Part shown: one piece after another, positions 45,841 through 52,602 of the stretch | Layout of the letters: each line of letters begins with the position of its first letter | Numbering within the stretch: position 1 is the first letter of the stretch | Source: an uncultured Prevotella sp. | GTDB lineage: Bacteria; Bacteroidota; Bacteroidia; Bacteroidales; Bacteroidaceae | NCBI GenBank assembly: GCA_905234815.1 | Contig: CAJOIX010000001.1 | Span: 1 to 52,602 of the forward strand | DNA: 52,602 nt | Direction: 5' to 3' | Made by a program: the position numbers and the translations under genes | Notes under the pieces: generated by a model | The model's database searches: none | What the model was told of the DNA's origin: nothing | Seen by the model: only the letters and a program-made list of their open reading frames with translations

Positions 45841-46590
45841 TTACTTCAATGTAAGTTCCACTGGGCAGTGGTCGCTGCCGAGGATATCGGTATGTATTTT
45901 GGCATCGACAATCTGTGACTGCATTCGTGCTGATGTGAGGAAATAATCAATGCGCCAGCCGGCATTCTTCTGTCGTGCCTGAAAGCGATAGCTCCACCAG
46001 CTGTATGTCACCTGTTCTGGGTACAAAGTGCGGAAAGTATCGATGAATCCTGCTGCCAGCAAGGTGGTCATCTTTTCGCGTTCCTCGTCGGTGAATCCGG
46101 CATTCTTTCTGTTGGTCGAAGGATTTTTCAGGTCTATTTCCTCGTGTGCCACATTTAAATCGCCGCACACTACCACTGGCTTTTGCTTGTCGAGTTTCTG
46201 CAGATAGGAGCGGAAATCGTCTTCCCATCGCATACGATACTCCAGTCGGCGGAGCCCGTCTTGCGAGTTGGGGGTATAGCACGTCACGAGAAAAAAGTCG
46301 GCAAACTCAAGGGTAATCAGTCTTCCCTCATGGTCGTGCTCGTCAATGCCCATGCCATATTGCACAGAGAGGGGTTCAATGCGTGTGTATATAGCCGTCC
46401 CGGAGTAACCTTTCTTGTCGGCGTAGTTCCAAAATGACTGATATCCGTCGAACTCCAGATTCAATTGCCCGGCTTGCAATTTCGTCTCTTGCAGGCAGAA
46501 GCAGTCGGCATTCAGCGTTCGGAAAATATCGGCAAATCCCTTGCCGGCTACAGCCCTGAGGCCATTCACATTCCAAGAGATCAGTTTCAT
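45841..46590 (-). CDS. xth: Exodeoxyribonuclease III / AP endonuclease
   Basis: Base-excision repair enzyme cutting 5' to abasic sites. The 249-residue protein has [33 protein letters not shown] with the metal-binding Glu, [12 protein letters not shown] with Asp and Asn, [22 protein letters not shown] and the terminal [11 protein letters not shown]. All catalytic residues are present. It is the last gene of the DUF1599-to-xth run, 3 bases after the DUF4840-like gene. Confidence 0.96.
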   Translation of the reverse strand: MKLISWNVNGLRAVAGKGFADIFRTLNADCFCLQETKLQAGQLNLEFDGYQSFWNYADKKGYSGTAIYTRIEPLSVQYGMGIDEHDHEGRLITLEFADFFLVTCYTPNSQDGLRRLEYRMRWEDDFRSYLQKLDKQKPVVVCGDLNVAHEEIDLKNPSTNRKNAGFTDEEREKMTTLLAAGFIDTFRTLYPEQVTYSWWSYRFQARQKNAGWRIDYFLTSARMQSQIVDAKIHTDILGSDHCPVELTLK

Positions 46591-46593
46591 TTC

Positions 46594-47202
46594 TTACAGA
46601 TCTGTGCTTAAAGCAGTTTTATTTGTGGATGTAAATGTGACACCCATCGGTTGGAGTTGAGTCGCAACATTATCCACAAAGATATTGTTGATCACCACCT
46701 GAATAGTCTGAGTGCTGTTAGTGCCCTTCACATAGGAATAGCCGGGATATTCAACAAACTCAATGCGTACCGTATGCGTGAGTCCGCCAAATTCCATGGT
46801 GCATTGAATGGTGCTGGGTTGAAGTGAGAAAGCATAATTGTTTGTCTCCGCACTGTAGCAGTATATATAGTTGAGTGGCAGCGATTGTGTTGTGGTGTAG
46901 TTCGCCATGGCTGTTTTCAACTCATTGTTTGAGAGAACACCTGCTGCAAGACTGGCTACGGGGAAGTTGTTGATGGTGATTGATTCATCTGCAGTCCATG
47001 TGACATTTTCCACAGTGGTGCTTTCCTGGGCTATGCCGTTTTCAATCAGATAGACATCGGCCTTCCCTGTATAGTTGCCTTTCATATTACTAACGGCCTG
47101 TCTCATTTGTTCTGTTGTGGGAAAATCGTTTGTGCTGTTGTCGCTGCAAGCAGCCAGGAGGGGCAGAAACATTACGAGTGCATAATAGAAAATACGTTTC
47201 AT
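46594..47202 (-). CDS. DUF4840-like lipoprotein
   Basis: A 202-residue lipoprotein (signal peptide, lipobox PLLAACSDN, Cys19). MRQAVSNMKGNYTGKADVYL and the following TWTADESITINNFPVASLA recall DUF4840 proteins of Bacteroidetes. The later part is Thr- and Ser-rich with beta strands (QCTMEFGGLTHTVRIEFVEYPGYSYVKGTN). The function is unknown. It sits between folE and xth with gaps of 8 and 3 bases, so it belongs to the operon although its envelope location does not suggest a shared pathway. Confidence 0.8.
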   Translation of the reverse strand: MKRIFYYALVMFLPLLAACSDNSTNDFPTTEQMRQAVSNMKGNYTGKADVYLIENGIAQESTTVENVTWTADESITINNFPVASLAAGVLSNNELKTAMANYTTTQSLPLNYIYCYSAETNNYAFSLQPSTIQCTMEFGGLTHTVRIEFVEYPGYSYVKGTNSTQTIQVVINNIFVDNVATQLQPMGVTFTSTNKTALSTDL

Positions 47203-47210
47203 TTCTTTTT

Positions 47211-47780
47211 TTATTTAATGAGGTTCATAAATTCTTCGCGGGTCTTGGCTTGGTTGAAGGCTCCGGAGAAAGCCGAGGTGGTGGTCAGTGAGTGTTGTTT
47301 TTCCACGCCTCGCATCTGCATACACATATGGTTGGCCTCGATAACCACCATTACGCCCATCGGTTCGAGTGTGTGCTGGATACATTCCATAATTTGTTGC
47401 GTCATTCGTTCCTGCACTTGCAGGCGGTGGGAAAAGATATCTACCACGCGGGCAATCTTGCTCAATCCTGTGATTTTGCCTTTCGGTATATAGGCTATGT
47501 GCACTTTTCCGTAGAAAGGCAGCATATGGTGTTCGCAGAGCGATGCAAAATCAATGTCTTTCACAATGACCATCTGGTTGTAGTCTTCGTGAAAGAGGGC
47601 ATCGCGGAGCACTTGCTCCGGGTCTTGGTTGTAACCGCGAGTAAGTACCTGCATGGCTTTTGCCACGCGCAGGGGTGTTTTCAGCAATCCTTCGCGCTGT
47701 GCGTCTTCGCCCAGCAGGGTGAGTATTTCTTTATAGTGGTCCGCCAGGGCTTGTGTGCCGGCATTGGTTGTTGTGTCCAT
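47211..47780 (-). CDS. folE: GTP cyclohydrolase I
   Basis: First step of tetrahydrofolate (and queuosine) synthesis: GTP to dihydroneopterin triphosphate. The 189-residue protein has [20 protein letters not shown], the zinc and active-site motif [49 protein letters not shown] and [17 protein letters not shown] with the second Cys ligand. It lies 16 bases after the SPOR protein gene. Confidence 0.97.
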   Translation of the reverse strand: MDTTTNAGTQALADHYKEILTLLGEDAQREGLLKTPLRVAKAMQVLTRGYNQDPEQVLRDALFHEDYNQMVIVKDIDFASLCEHHMLPFYGKVHIAYIPKGKITGLSKIARVVDIFSHRLQVQERMTQQIMECIQHTLEPMGVMVVIEANHMCMQMRGVEKQHSLTTTSAFSGAFNQAKTREEFMNLIK

Positions 47781-47796
47781 GGTGTGGAGTTAGGGC

Positions 47797-48306
47797 TTAT
47801 CGATGGGTGTTTCGGCGCACGATGATGGCCGAAGGCACACCGCAGTTTTTGATTCGCTGGAGTAGTTGCTGCGCTTCTTCCTGCGACTGGCAGAACCCAG
47901 CCAAACAGAGCCAGCGGGGCGAATTGAAGGTTACCAACACGGGAATGTTGGGCAGTGCGGCTTTGATTTTGGCTTGCACGGCATAGGCCTGCGCTTTTGC
48001 CTGTCGCGAATTGCCGCCGGCATAAGCCTGTATGCGATATACGATGCCGTGGTATGTGGCGGGTGTTTGTTTGGTAGAAGCCTTCAAGTCGTTCTCTTCA
48101 GCAGCCGACTCTGCTTTGTTGGTTGGGGTTGTAGTGGGGTGGGTGACAGGTATGGTCCCGTCAACGAGTTTGGTAATCTCTTGACTTTGTGTGATTTTAA
48201 CCGTTGCTTGTCCAGGGATAGTTTGCTGGATGTGCTCGGTAAAAGTCTGTGCCAGACCCACTATTGGGCTGGCACAGAGCAAGAAGAATAATATATATTT
48301 CTTCAT
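47797..48306 (-). CDS. SPOR domain protein
   Basis: A 169-residue secreted protein with signal peptide (MKKYILFFLLCASPIVGLAQ), a Thr/Pro-rich disordered linker (about 45-90) and a C-terminal SPOR domain (about 93-169: HGIVYRIQAYAGGNSRQAKAQAYAVQAKIKAAL, then FNSPRWLCLAGFCQSQEEAQQLLQRIK). SPOR domains bind denuded glycan at division sites. It follows the DoxX::TPI frame by 15 bases. A division-site role is inferred from the domain. Confidence 0.9.
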   Translation of the reverse strand: MKKYILFFLLCASPIVGLAQTFTEHIQQTIPGQATVKITQSQEITKLVDGTIPVTHPTTTPTNKAESAAEENDLKASTKQTPATYHGIVYRIQAYAGGNSRQAKAQAYAVQAKIKAALPNIPVLVTFNSPRWLCLAGFCQSQEEAQQLLQRIKNCGVPSAIIVRRNTHR

Positions 48307-48321
48307 GACCGAGTGGATTTA

Positions 48322-49080
48322 TTATTTCCAAGCGTCGATGATGCCTTTGAAATCAGCCACCTTGAGCGAAGCACCGCCAATGAGTCCGCCGTCGATGTCG
48401 GGCTTAGCGAAGAGTTCGGGAGCATTGCTGGCTTTGCAAGAACCACCATAGAGGATGGTTGTGTCGTCGGCCACAGCCTTGCCATAGCGGTCAGCGATAA
48501 TGCTGCGGATGTAGGCGTGAATCTCTTCGGCCTGTTCTGCGGTAGCGGTCTTGCCAGTACCGATGGCCCAGATGGGTTCGTATGCAATGATAATCTTGCG
48601 GAAATCCTCTTCCGAGAGGTTGAATACAGAACCTTCGAGTTCGGCTTTAACCACTTCGTTTTGCTTCTCTGCTTCGCGCTCTTCAAGGCTTTCGCCGATG
48701 CAGAAGATCACTTTCAGGTTGTTTTTCAGTGCGAGGAGCACTTTCTCTTTCAGGATTTCAGGAGTTTCAGCATAGTAGCCGCGGCGCTCTGAGTGACCCA
48801 GGATTACGTAATCGGCACCAGTCGATTTCACCATTTCAGCGCTCACTTCGCCAGTGTAGGCACCTTTTTCCTTGTCGGCGCAGTTTTCAGCACCCAGCTC
48901 GAGCACGCTCTTGTCGATGGCCTGAGCCACGGAAGCCAAGTGGATGAACGGTGTGCAGATGATTACGCCGCAGTTGGGTTTGTCGGCTTTGAGCACTTCA
49001 TTGAGTTCTTTGGCCAGACTGAGGCCTTCTTGCAGGTTCAGGTTCATTTTCCAGTTGCCTGCTACGATTTTTTTTCTCAT
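48322..49080 (-). CDS. tpiA: Triose-phosphate isomerase (internal start within the fused frame)
   Basis: If translated from its own ATG at 49080 this gives 252 residues, the normal TPI length, beginning [15 protein letters not shown]. It interconverts dihydroxyacetone phosphate and glyceraldehyde 3-phosphate. Catalytic residues are all visible: Lys in GNWKMN, His in [13 protein letters not shown], Glu in [29 protein letters not shown], and the phosphate-binding [12 protein letters not shown] and GGLIGGASL. The bases before the ATG (AATAAAACTTTAACAACA) are A-rich, as in ordinary leaders of this phylum, which supports separate initiation. The upstream frame nevertheless reads straight into it. 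Confidence 0.75.
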   Translation of the reverse strand: MRKKIVAGNWKMNLNLQEGLSLAKELNEVLKADKPNCGVIICTPFIHLASVAQAIDKSVLELGAENCADKEKGAYTGEVSAEMVKSTGADYVILGHSERRGYYAETPEILKEKVLLALKNNLKVIFCIGESLEEREAEKQNEVVKAELEGSVFNLSEEDFRKIIIAYEPIWAIGTGKTATAEQAEEIHAYIRSIIADRYGKAVADDTTILYGGSCKASNAPELFAKPDIDGGLIGGASLKVADFKGIIDAWK

Positions 49081-50442
49081 TGTTGTTAAAGTTTTATTGG
49101 TTTGAATATGAGGTTGATGTTTGTGTCGTTTTCTTTGAAACCATGCTGTCCATTTCCATAAGTGGTCGGCCAGTTTTAGCAGCGCGAGCGGGAGAATGAA
49201 CCACAGCACGATGAGTAGCAACCGCTGGGCGGTGCTTGTCTGGAGGGGCTCTCCCTGTTCGGCTTTGCTGATAATCTGCGACATTCGGTCGAGGTCCGGC
49301 AACTGGTTGTGGCTCCATTTGCCCAGGATAGTCCCTTGCTTGAGAAGCATAAGGCCGGGATTGGAGCGAATCATGGTGCGGAGTGTGGTCTCATCGGTAT
49401 TGCAGATAGGGTATTCGGCTCCCGTGGTGTTGATCCATTGCGCAATGCCTTCATCGCCCGAGGCAGTCAGACAGAGGAAAGGCATCTCATGGTTGCGTGC
49501 ATATTCGTAGAGATCGTCAATTTCGCCGAACTCATTTATTGACGCACTTTCCAGTAGCGGGGCAATCAGCAGGAAGGTATAGCCCTCGTGCCCGAGCACT
49601 TGCTGGGTCAGGTCTTCTTGATTTTCTGTGTCGATGATGCTGAAATCGTGTATCGGAGCGACATAACCCTCACTTATCTGGTGCGTCTGGCGGTCGATGA
49701 AAGTCCACGTGGAGTCGGGATAATCTTCGAGCGTGAAGGTGCGGCGCTCGCCGTTTTTCTCCATGATGAAGCGCGTTTCGTATTCCGGCTGTGGAGCATC
49801 GGCGGGGATTTCCATCAGTTGGCCAATGTTGTTGCCCACGCGGTAGGGTCGGAAGTCGAACAGCGGCAGGGCGTAGAGGCAGTACAGGCTCAGGCCTATG
49901 CTGAAGAGCACCGAGTAGTTGCTCACTATCCACTGGCTGCGCTTGCTGATGATGCGCCGCATTTTTATTGCATTAAATGCGGCAAAGAGCGCCGCAGCGA
50001 GCAGAAGGATGTTTTTCAGGAAGGTTTGCCAGTTGGTCAGATGTATGGCATCGCCAAAGCATCCGCAGTCGCTCACGGGGTTGTTCACAACTATCCAGAG
50101 CGAGATGAGCGTCATCGCAGCCATCAGGGCCACCGTTATCTTGGTCACTACGCGGCGCATGATGGCAAAGAGCAGCAGCACGCCCAGTGTGAATTCTAAT
50201 GTTGAGAGCAGTACTGCGGCTACGAGCAGTGTTGTTGCCGGAAAGATGTCGGCGAGTCCTAAGGCTACAAGATAGTCGCCCATCTTGTATTGAGTGCCGA
50301 GTGGGTCGATGGCTTTCACAAAACCAGAGAAGATGAGCGTTGCTGCCAGCAGTAGCCTGCAAAACAAGAGCAGCCCTTTGCAGCTCCTCCGACTGGGAGC
50401 GCTCTTCGGCGTGTCGTTGTTTTTTTGATTATTCATCTTCAC
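48322..50442 (-). CDS. DoxX/MauE-thioredoxin-like membrane protein fused in frame to triose-phosphate isomerase
   Basis: One uninterrupted frame of 706 codons. Residues 1-200 hold about five membrane segments of the DoxX/MauE type with [21 protein letters not shown]. Residues about 210-400 are a periplasmic thioredoxin-like domain ([34 protein letters not shown]), followed by one more membrane segment (about 408-430, [19 protein letters not shown]) and a basic linker. Residues 455-706 are a complete triose-phosphate isomerase. The topology would put TPI in the cytosol. In relatives I would expect two adjacent genes. Here no stop codon separates them, so it is either a true fusion or independent initiation at the internal ATG. 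Confidence 0.8.
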   Translation of the reverse strand: MKMNNQKNNDTPKSAPSRRSCKGLLLFCRLLLAATLIFSGFVKAIDPLGTQYKMGDYLVALGLADIFPATTLLVAAVLLSTLEFTLGVLLLFAIMRRVVTKITVALMAAMTLISLWIVVNNPVSDCGCFGDAIHLTNWQTFLKNILLLAAALFAAFNAIKMRRIISKRSQWIVSNYSVLFSIGLSLYCLYALPLFDFRPYRVGNNIGQLMEIPADAPQPEYETRFIMEKNGERRTFTLEDYPDSTWTFIDRQTHQISEGYVAPIHDFSIIDTENQEDLTQQVLGHEGYTFLLIAPLLESASINEFGEIDDLYEYARNHEMPFLCLTASGDEGIAQWINTTGAEYPICNTDETTLRTMIRSNPGLMLLKQGTILGKWSHNQLPDLDRMSQIISKAEQGEPLQTSTAQRLLLIVLWFILPLALLKLADHLWKWTAWFQRKRHKHQPHIQTNKTLTTMRKKIVAGNWKMNLNLQEGLSLAKELNEVLKADKPNCGVIICTPFIHLASVAQAIDKSVLELGAENCADKEKGAYTGEVSAEMVKSTGADYVILGHSERRGYYAETPEILKEKVLLALKNNLKVIFCIGESLEEREAEKQNEVVKAELEGSVFNLSEEDFRKIIIAYEPIWAIGTGKTATAEQAEEIHAYIRSIIADRYGKAVADDTTILYGGSCKASNAPELFAKPDIDGGLIGGASLKVADFKGIIDAWK

Positions 50443-50500
50443 TGTGGTCTGTTTTTATTTTCTTTATCCACCAGTTGGGGTAGGGCAGCAGCGTTTATGT

Positions 50501-51043
50501 TTACTTCAGTTTTATGGCTCCGAACACTGCATAGTTGATAATGTCAAGATAGTTCGAGTCGATGCCTTCGCTCACGAGCGTTGCCCCCTGTAGCTCTTCA
50601 ATCTCCTTGATGCGCTGTAGTTTGGTCAGAATGAAATCGGTATAGGAACTCACGCGCATCCCACGCCATGCTTCGTCGTAGTCGTGGTTCTTCCGTTTCA
50701 TCAGCTCGAGTGCTTCCTTTGCGTGTTCGTCGTAGTAGCGCAGGGCCTCCTCCGGACTCACATCTATCGTGTCGGCAAAGCCTTTGTCCAGCTGAATCAG
50801 TCCCACAATGCCGTAGTTGATCAGTGCAATAAACTCCGGACGGATGCCTTCGCCCACCAGCGACTCTCCCTTTATCTCGAGCGAACGGATGCGCTTGGCC
50901 TTGATGAACAGCTGATCGGTGAGCGATGAAGGCCGCAGCATACGCCACGAAGCACCATAGTCGTGCAGCTTCTTGCTGAACAGCGACCGGCACTCCTGCA
51001 TCACATCCTCAAACTCTTGATTGGTTTTATCGTATTGGGTCAT
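50501..51043 (-). CDS. DUF1599 domain protein (two tandem domains)
   Basis: A 180-residue cytosolic protein consisting of an internal duplication. Residues 25-85 (KLHDYGASWRMLRPSSLTDQ...INYGIVGLIQL) and 118-178 (KNHDYDEAWRGMRVSSYTDF...INYAVFGAIKL) align without gaps at an offset of 93. HDY, W, R and S, and the terminal INY-GxIxL are shared. The DUF1599 family has no firmly assigned role; the alpha-helical pattern with HDY resembles nucleotide-modification or pyrophosphohydrolase-like families, but this is a guess. It is the first gene of the run to xth, with its own promoter. Confidence 0.85.
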   Translation of the reverse strand: MTQYDKTNQEFEDVMQECRSLFSKKLHDYGASWRMLRPSSLTDQLFIKAKRIRSLEIKGESLVGEGIRPEFIALINYGIVGLIQLDKGFADTIDVSPEEALRYYDEHAKEALELMKRKNHDYDEAWRGMRVSSYTDFILTKLQRIKEIEELQGATLVSEGIDSNYLDIINYAVFGAIKLK

Positions 51044-51080
51044 GATTCTTCTCTCTTTTATTATAATAATAAAGTATCTG

Positions 51081-51112
51081 CAAAATTACAGAATCCTGCG
51101 CGAACAACCAAA
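51081..51112 (-). promoter_or_regulatory. Promoter of the DUF1599-to-xth operon
   Basis: On the minus strand TTTG (51112-51109), 20 bases, then TAATTTTG (51088-51081), 38 bases before the DUF1599 start. The next 300 bases (51113-51411) hold no gene or repeat that I can recognise. Confidence 0.65.
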
Positions 51113-51411
51113 TTTTTACTCTTTTTCCCACCAGCCTCGTCCTTCCTTGCGCGTTGCTCTGCCTGGGGCGCAGGAGAGTTTATGCATAGTCAGAGTAGCC
51201 CATTTTTTTTAGCCCAGAGGAAGCATTGTCTGAATTTCAACAAGCAATTTAGAAGTCTAAATCACTGCCGCTGTTTTCGCGAATTTGCAAAAAAAAATTC
51301 TCGAGCGCGCAAATACGCGATTCTGGAGAGAGTTGGGAGGAAGATGCATAACCGACAGATAAACAGTCGCTTACGAAGAATCGGCCTGAAAACGCTGAAT
51401 TTTCCATGTGT

Positions 51412-51514
51412 AAAAGCATAGCTTTTGGTGAGTAAAAGCTATGCTTTTGGTCGGCAAGAGGTATGCTTTTGCATCGCAAAAAGGTACCTTTTGGAGTGCG
51501 AAAAATGGAGTTTT
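51412..51514. repeat. 22-base-period palindromic array 7 (4 units plus a decayed fifth)
   Basis: Units start at 51412, 51434, 51456 and 51478: AAAAGCATAGCTTTT, AAAAGCTATGCTTTT, AAGAGGTATGCTTTT and AAAAAGGTACCTTTT. A degenerate fifth, GAAAAATGGAGTTTT, falls at 51500. Spacers are GGTGAGT, GGTCGGC and GCATCGC. The sequence drifts progressively from left to right. It lies alone in the 1.2 kb gap between the DUF1599 gene and aroA. Confidence 0.85.
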
Positions 51515-51668
51515 GGGGTCAAAAATGGCAAAAATCACCCCTTGAAACGGTCGTTTTGGGTCAGAATTTACAACTCTAAACGAAAAATTTAGTCTATCTG
51601 CACGATTTGTAAGGGCGCAAAAATTTGGCCGTTCGCGCAGGAAACCGTACGAATAAGCCAAGCCAGGG

Positions 51669-51758
51669 AGTTCAGGAGTTTAGAGTTCAGAACTAAGAGT
51701 TTAGAGTTGAGAGTTGAGAGTTTAGAGTCAGTTCAAAGTTCAAAGTTCAAAGTTCAGA
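51669..51758. repeat. Low-complexity GAGTTTA/GAGAGTT and TTCAAAG repeats
   Basis: About 90 bases of degenerate seven-base repeats: first variants of TTTAGAGTTGAGAGT, then TTCAAAG repeated three to four times. There is no coding frame. Short stretches of the same type (TCTCAACTCTCAACTT) occur at 16875. Confidence 0.75.
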
Positions 51759-51774
51759 CAATACTTTCTACTTT

Positions 51775-51952
51775 AATTTTTAACTAATTTCGAGGCTGCA
51801 AGCCGACCAGTGCTGATTTGGGGCGCTCCGCTTGAAATGGGTTAAAAATTAAGGTTTAGAATTAATTAAAGATTCAGCGCTACATTTCAGGCCGCAGGCC
51901 AATAATTTTTAATATCAATTTTTAACTAATTTCGAGGCTGCAAGCCGACCAG
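51775..51952 (+). repeat. Two 36-base direct repeats 142 bases apart
   Basis: The copies at 51775-51810 and 51917-51952 are identical over 36 bases, including CGAGGCTGCAAGCCGACCAG. Each is followed by a similar GC-rich stretch (GGCGCTnCGCT). A third, related word CAGGCCGCAGGCC lies between them at about 51889. GGCTGCAAGCC is itself an imperfect palindrome. Confidence 0.85.
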
Positions 51953-52034
51953 TTTTTTCTTGAGGCGCTGCGCTGCTTATAAGCCACTTGCGTCAGGTAA
52001 GAAAAATAAAAGCAAGCTATCATTTTGCCTTGTC

Positions 52035-52210
52035 CTCACTTAATTGTACCTTTAAATAAGGTACTGTCGTTCGGAAATAAAAAGAAAAAATATTTTTTCC
52101 TTTTGTATTTCGCTCACTTAATCGTACCTTTAGATAAGGTACTCTCGTTCGGAACTAAAAAGAAAAAAAGATTTTTCCTTTTGTATTTCTCTCACTTAAT
52201 CGTACCTTTG
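52035..52210 (+). repeat. Triplicated 78-base promoter region upstream of aroA
   Basis: CTCACTTAATYGTACCTTTR occurs at 52035, 52113 and 52191, exactly 78 bases apart. The sequence between copies is also conserved (AAGGTACTSTCGTTCGGAA, then A-rich and T-rich tracts and TTTTGTATTTC). Only the third copy ends TACCTTTG; the first two read TACCTTTA. Confidence 0.9.
52180..52210 (+). promoter_or_regulatory. Promoter of aroA
   Basis: TTTG (52180-52183), 19 bases, then TACCTTTG (52203-52210), the third copy of the triplicated region. It lies 33 bases before the chosen aroA start. Confidence 0.75.
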
Positions 52211-52243
52211 TGCTATAGAATGTGCTATAGAAACGAACAAAGC

Positions 52244-52602
52244 ATGATGTATGAACTGACGGCTCCGTCGCGCATAGATGCACACCTGTTGTTGCCAGCT
52301 TCTAAGAGCATGGTGAACAGGTGGCAGATTTTGATGCGCCTGTGCGGGCAGCAGGCAGTGTTGCCTCCCTTCGCTGTATGCGATGATACGCAGCGCATGA
52401 ATGTTGCGCTGGCATCATTCGATGAACTCATCGATGTGGGCAATGCCGGCACCTGTCTCCGTTTTCTTGCAGCCTACTTGGCAGCCCGTCCTGGCGTGCA
52501 TGTCATTGATGGAAGCCAAGGCTTGCGCCGGCGTCCGATAGGGCATCTGGTCGAGGCGTTGCGCCATTTCGGAGCGGAGATTTCCTACGTCGAAGCAGAG
52601 GG
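52244..52602 (+). CDS. aroA: 3-phosphoshikimate 1-carboxyvinyltransferase (EPSP synthase), N-terminal part
   Basis: Joins phosphoenolpyruvate to shikimate 3-phosphate in aromatic amino-acid synthesis. The 119 visible residues start MMYELTAPSRIDAHLLLPASKSMVNR, with the substrate-binding PxSKSxxxR. GNAGTCLRFLAAYLA is the GNAGT motif and RRRPIGHLVEALRHFGAEI the RP-x3-L-x2-LR-x2-GA motif. The gene runs out of the window. The ATG at 52244 (or 52247) is preferred; another in-frame ATG at 52220 lies only 9 bases after the -7 element and would be nearly leaderless. Confidence 0.92.
   Translation, partial: MMYELTAPSRIDAHLLLPASKSMVNRWQILMRLCGQQAVLPPFAVCDDTQRMNVALASFDELIDVGNAGTCLRFLAAYLAARPGVHVIDGSQGLRRRPIGHLVEALRHFGAEISYVEAE

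Noticed and set aside
51113..51411. A small gene or RNA in the 300 bases after the DUF1599 promoter
   Set aside because: No frame with a family match, no hairpin with a T run and no promoter beyond the one assigned to DUF1599.

Overview
The window looks like a chromosomal core segment of a Bacteroidales bacterium, most likely Prevotella or a close relative. The evidence is: promoters of the Bacteroidetes type (TTTG, 19-20 bases, TAnnTTTG) before many genes; a PorT-type outer-membrane protein of the type IX secretion system; several lipoproteins with DUF4251- or DUF4840-like folds; a clustered exbB-exbD-exbD-tonB locus; two-domain DUF1599 and DoxX/MauE-thioredoxin-like proteins next to tpiA; and RicT next to HolB. 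The genus is inferred; no rRNA is present. No phage, transposase, plasmid or CRISPR-Cas gene is visible.

Layout. 1-7.5 kb (minus strand): the end of an RluA-type pseudouridine synthase, an acyl-CoA synthetase, folC, grpE-dnaJ and an ABC-F ATPase. 7.9-13.5 kb (minus): an energy-transduction cluster exbB-exbD-exbD-tonB-PstS-like lipoprotein-TPR protein. 13.8-17.3 kb (minus): START-domain protein-lptF/G-ribBA. 17.5-22.3 kb: tRNA(CAT), a LolA-like protein, a lipoprotein, glutathione-peroxidase-like enzyme, trxB and a dihydrolipoyl dehydrogenase. 22.5-28.3 kb (plus): the rod-shape operon mreB-mreC-mreD-mrdA-rodA. 28.4-33.4 kb (minus): alaS, holB, ricT, with a divergent MerR-type regulator. 34-38.8 kb: porT, a 56-residue 2[4Fe-4S] ferredoxin, pyrH, birA, tadA, a coiled-coil lipoprotein and rsmI. 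38.9-42.5 kb (plus): pheT, yebC and a TSCPD protein. 43.2-45.7 kb: a nucleotide N-hydrolase-like gene and psd-pssA-DUF4251. 45.8-51.0 kb (minus): DUF1599-DoxX/thioredoxin::TPI-SPOR-folE-DUF4840-xth. 51.0-52.2 kb: a 1.2 kb non-coding, repeat-rich stretch. 52.2 kb to end: the start of aroA.

The most unusual signal is a family of seven intergenic arrays, 31 clear units in all, spread over the window. Each unit is a 15-base quasi-palindrome, AAAAGC-ATA-GCTTTT or its reverse complement, repeating at exactly 22 bases with GC-rich variable bases between units. They lie only between genes, have recurring flanks (TTTTC on the left, GGAAA on the right), and one supplies the stop codon of its neighbour. 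I know of no named family that matches. Other notable points are an in-frame fusion of a DoxX/MauE-thioredoxin-like membrane protein to triose-phosphate isomerase; an ABC-F protein whose degenerate motifs all fall on one composite ATP site; a 78-base promoter region triplicated before aroA, part of which recurs before the ABC-F gene; and a PstS-like lipoprotein in the TonB cluster without a permease.
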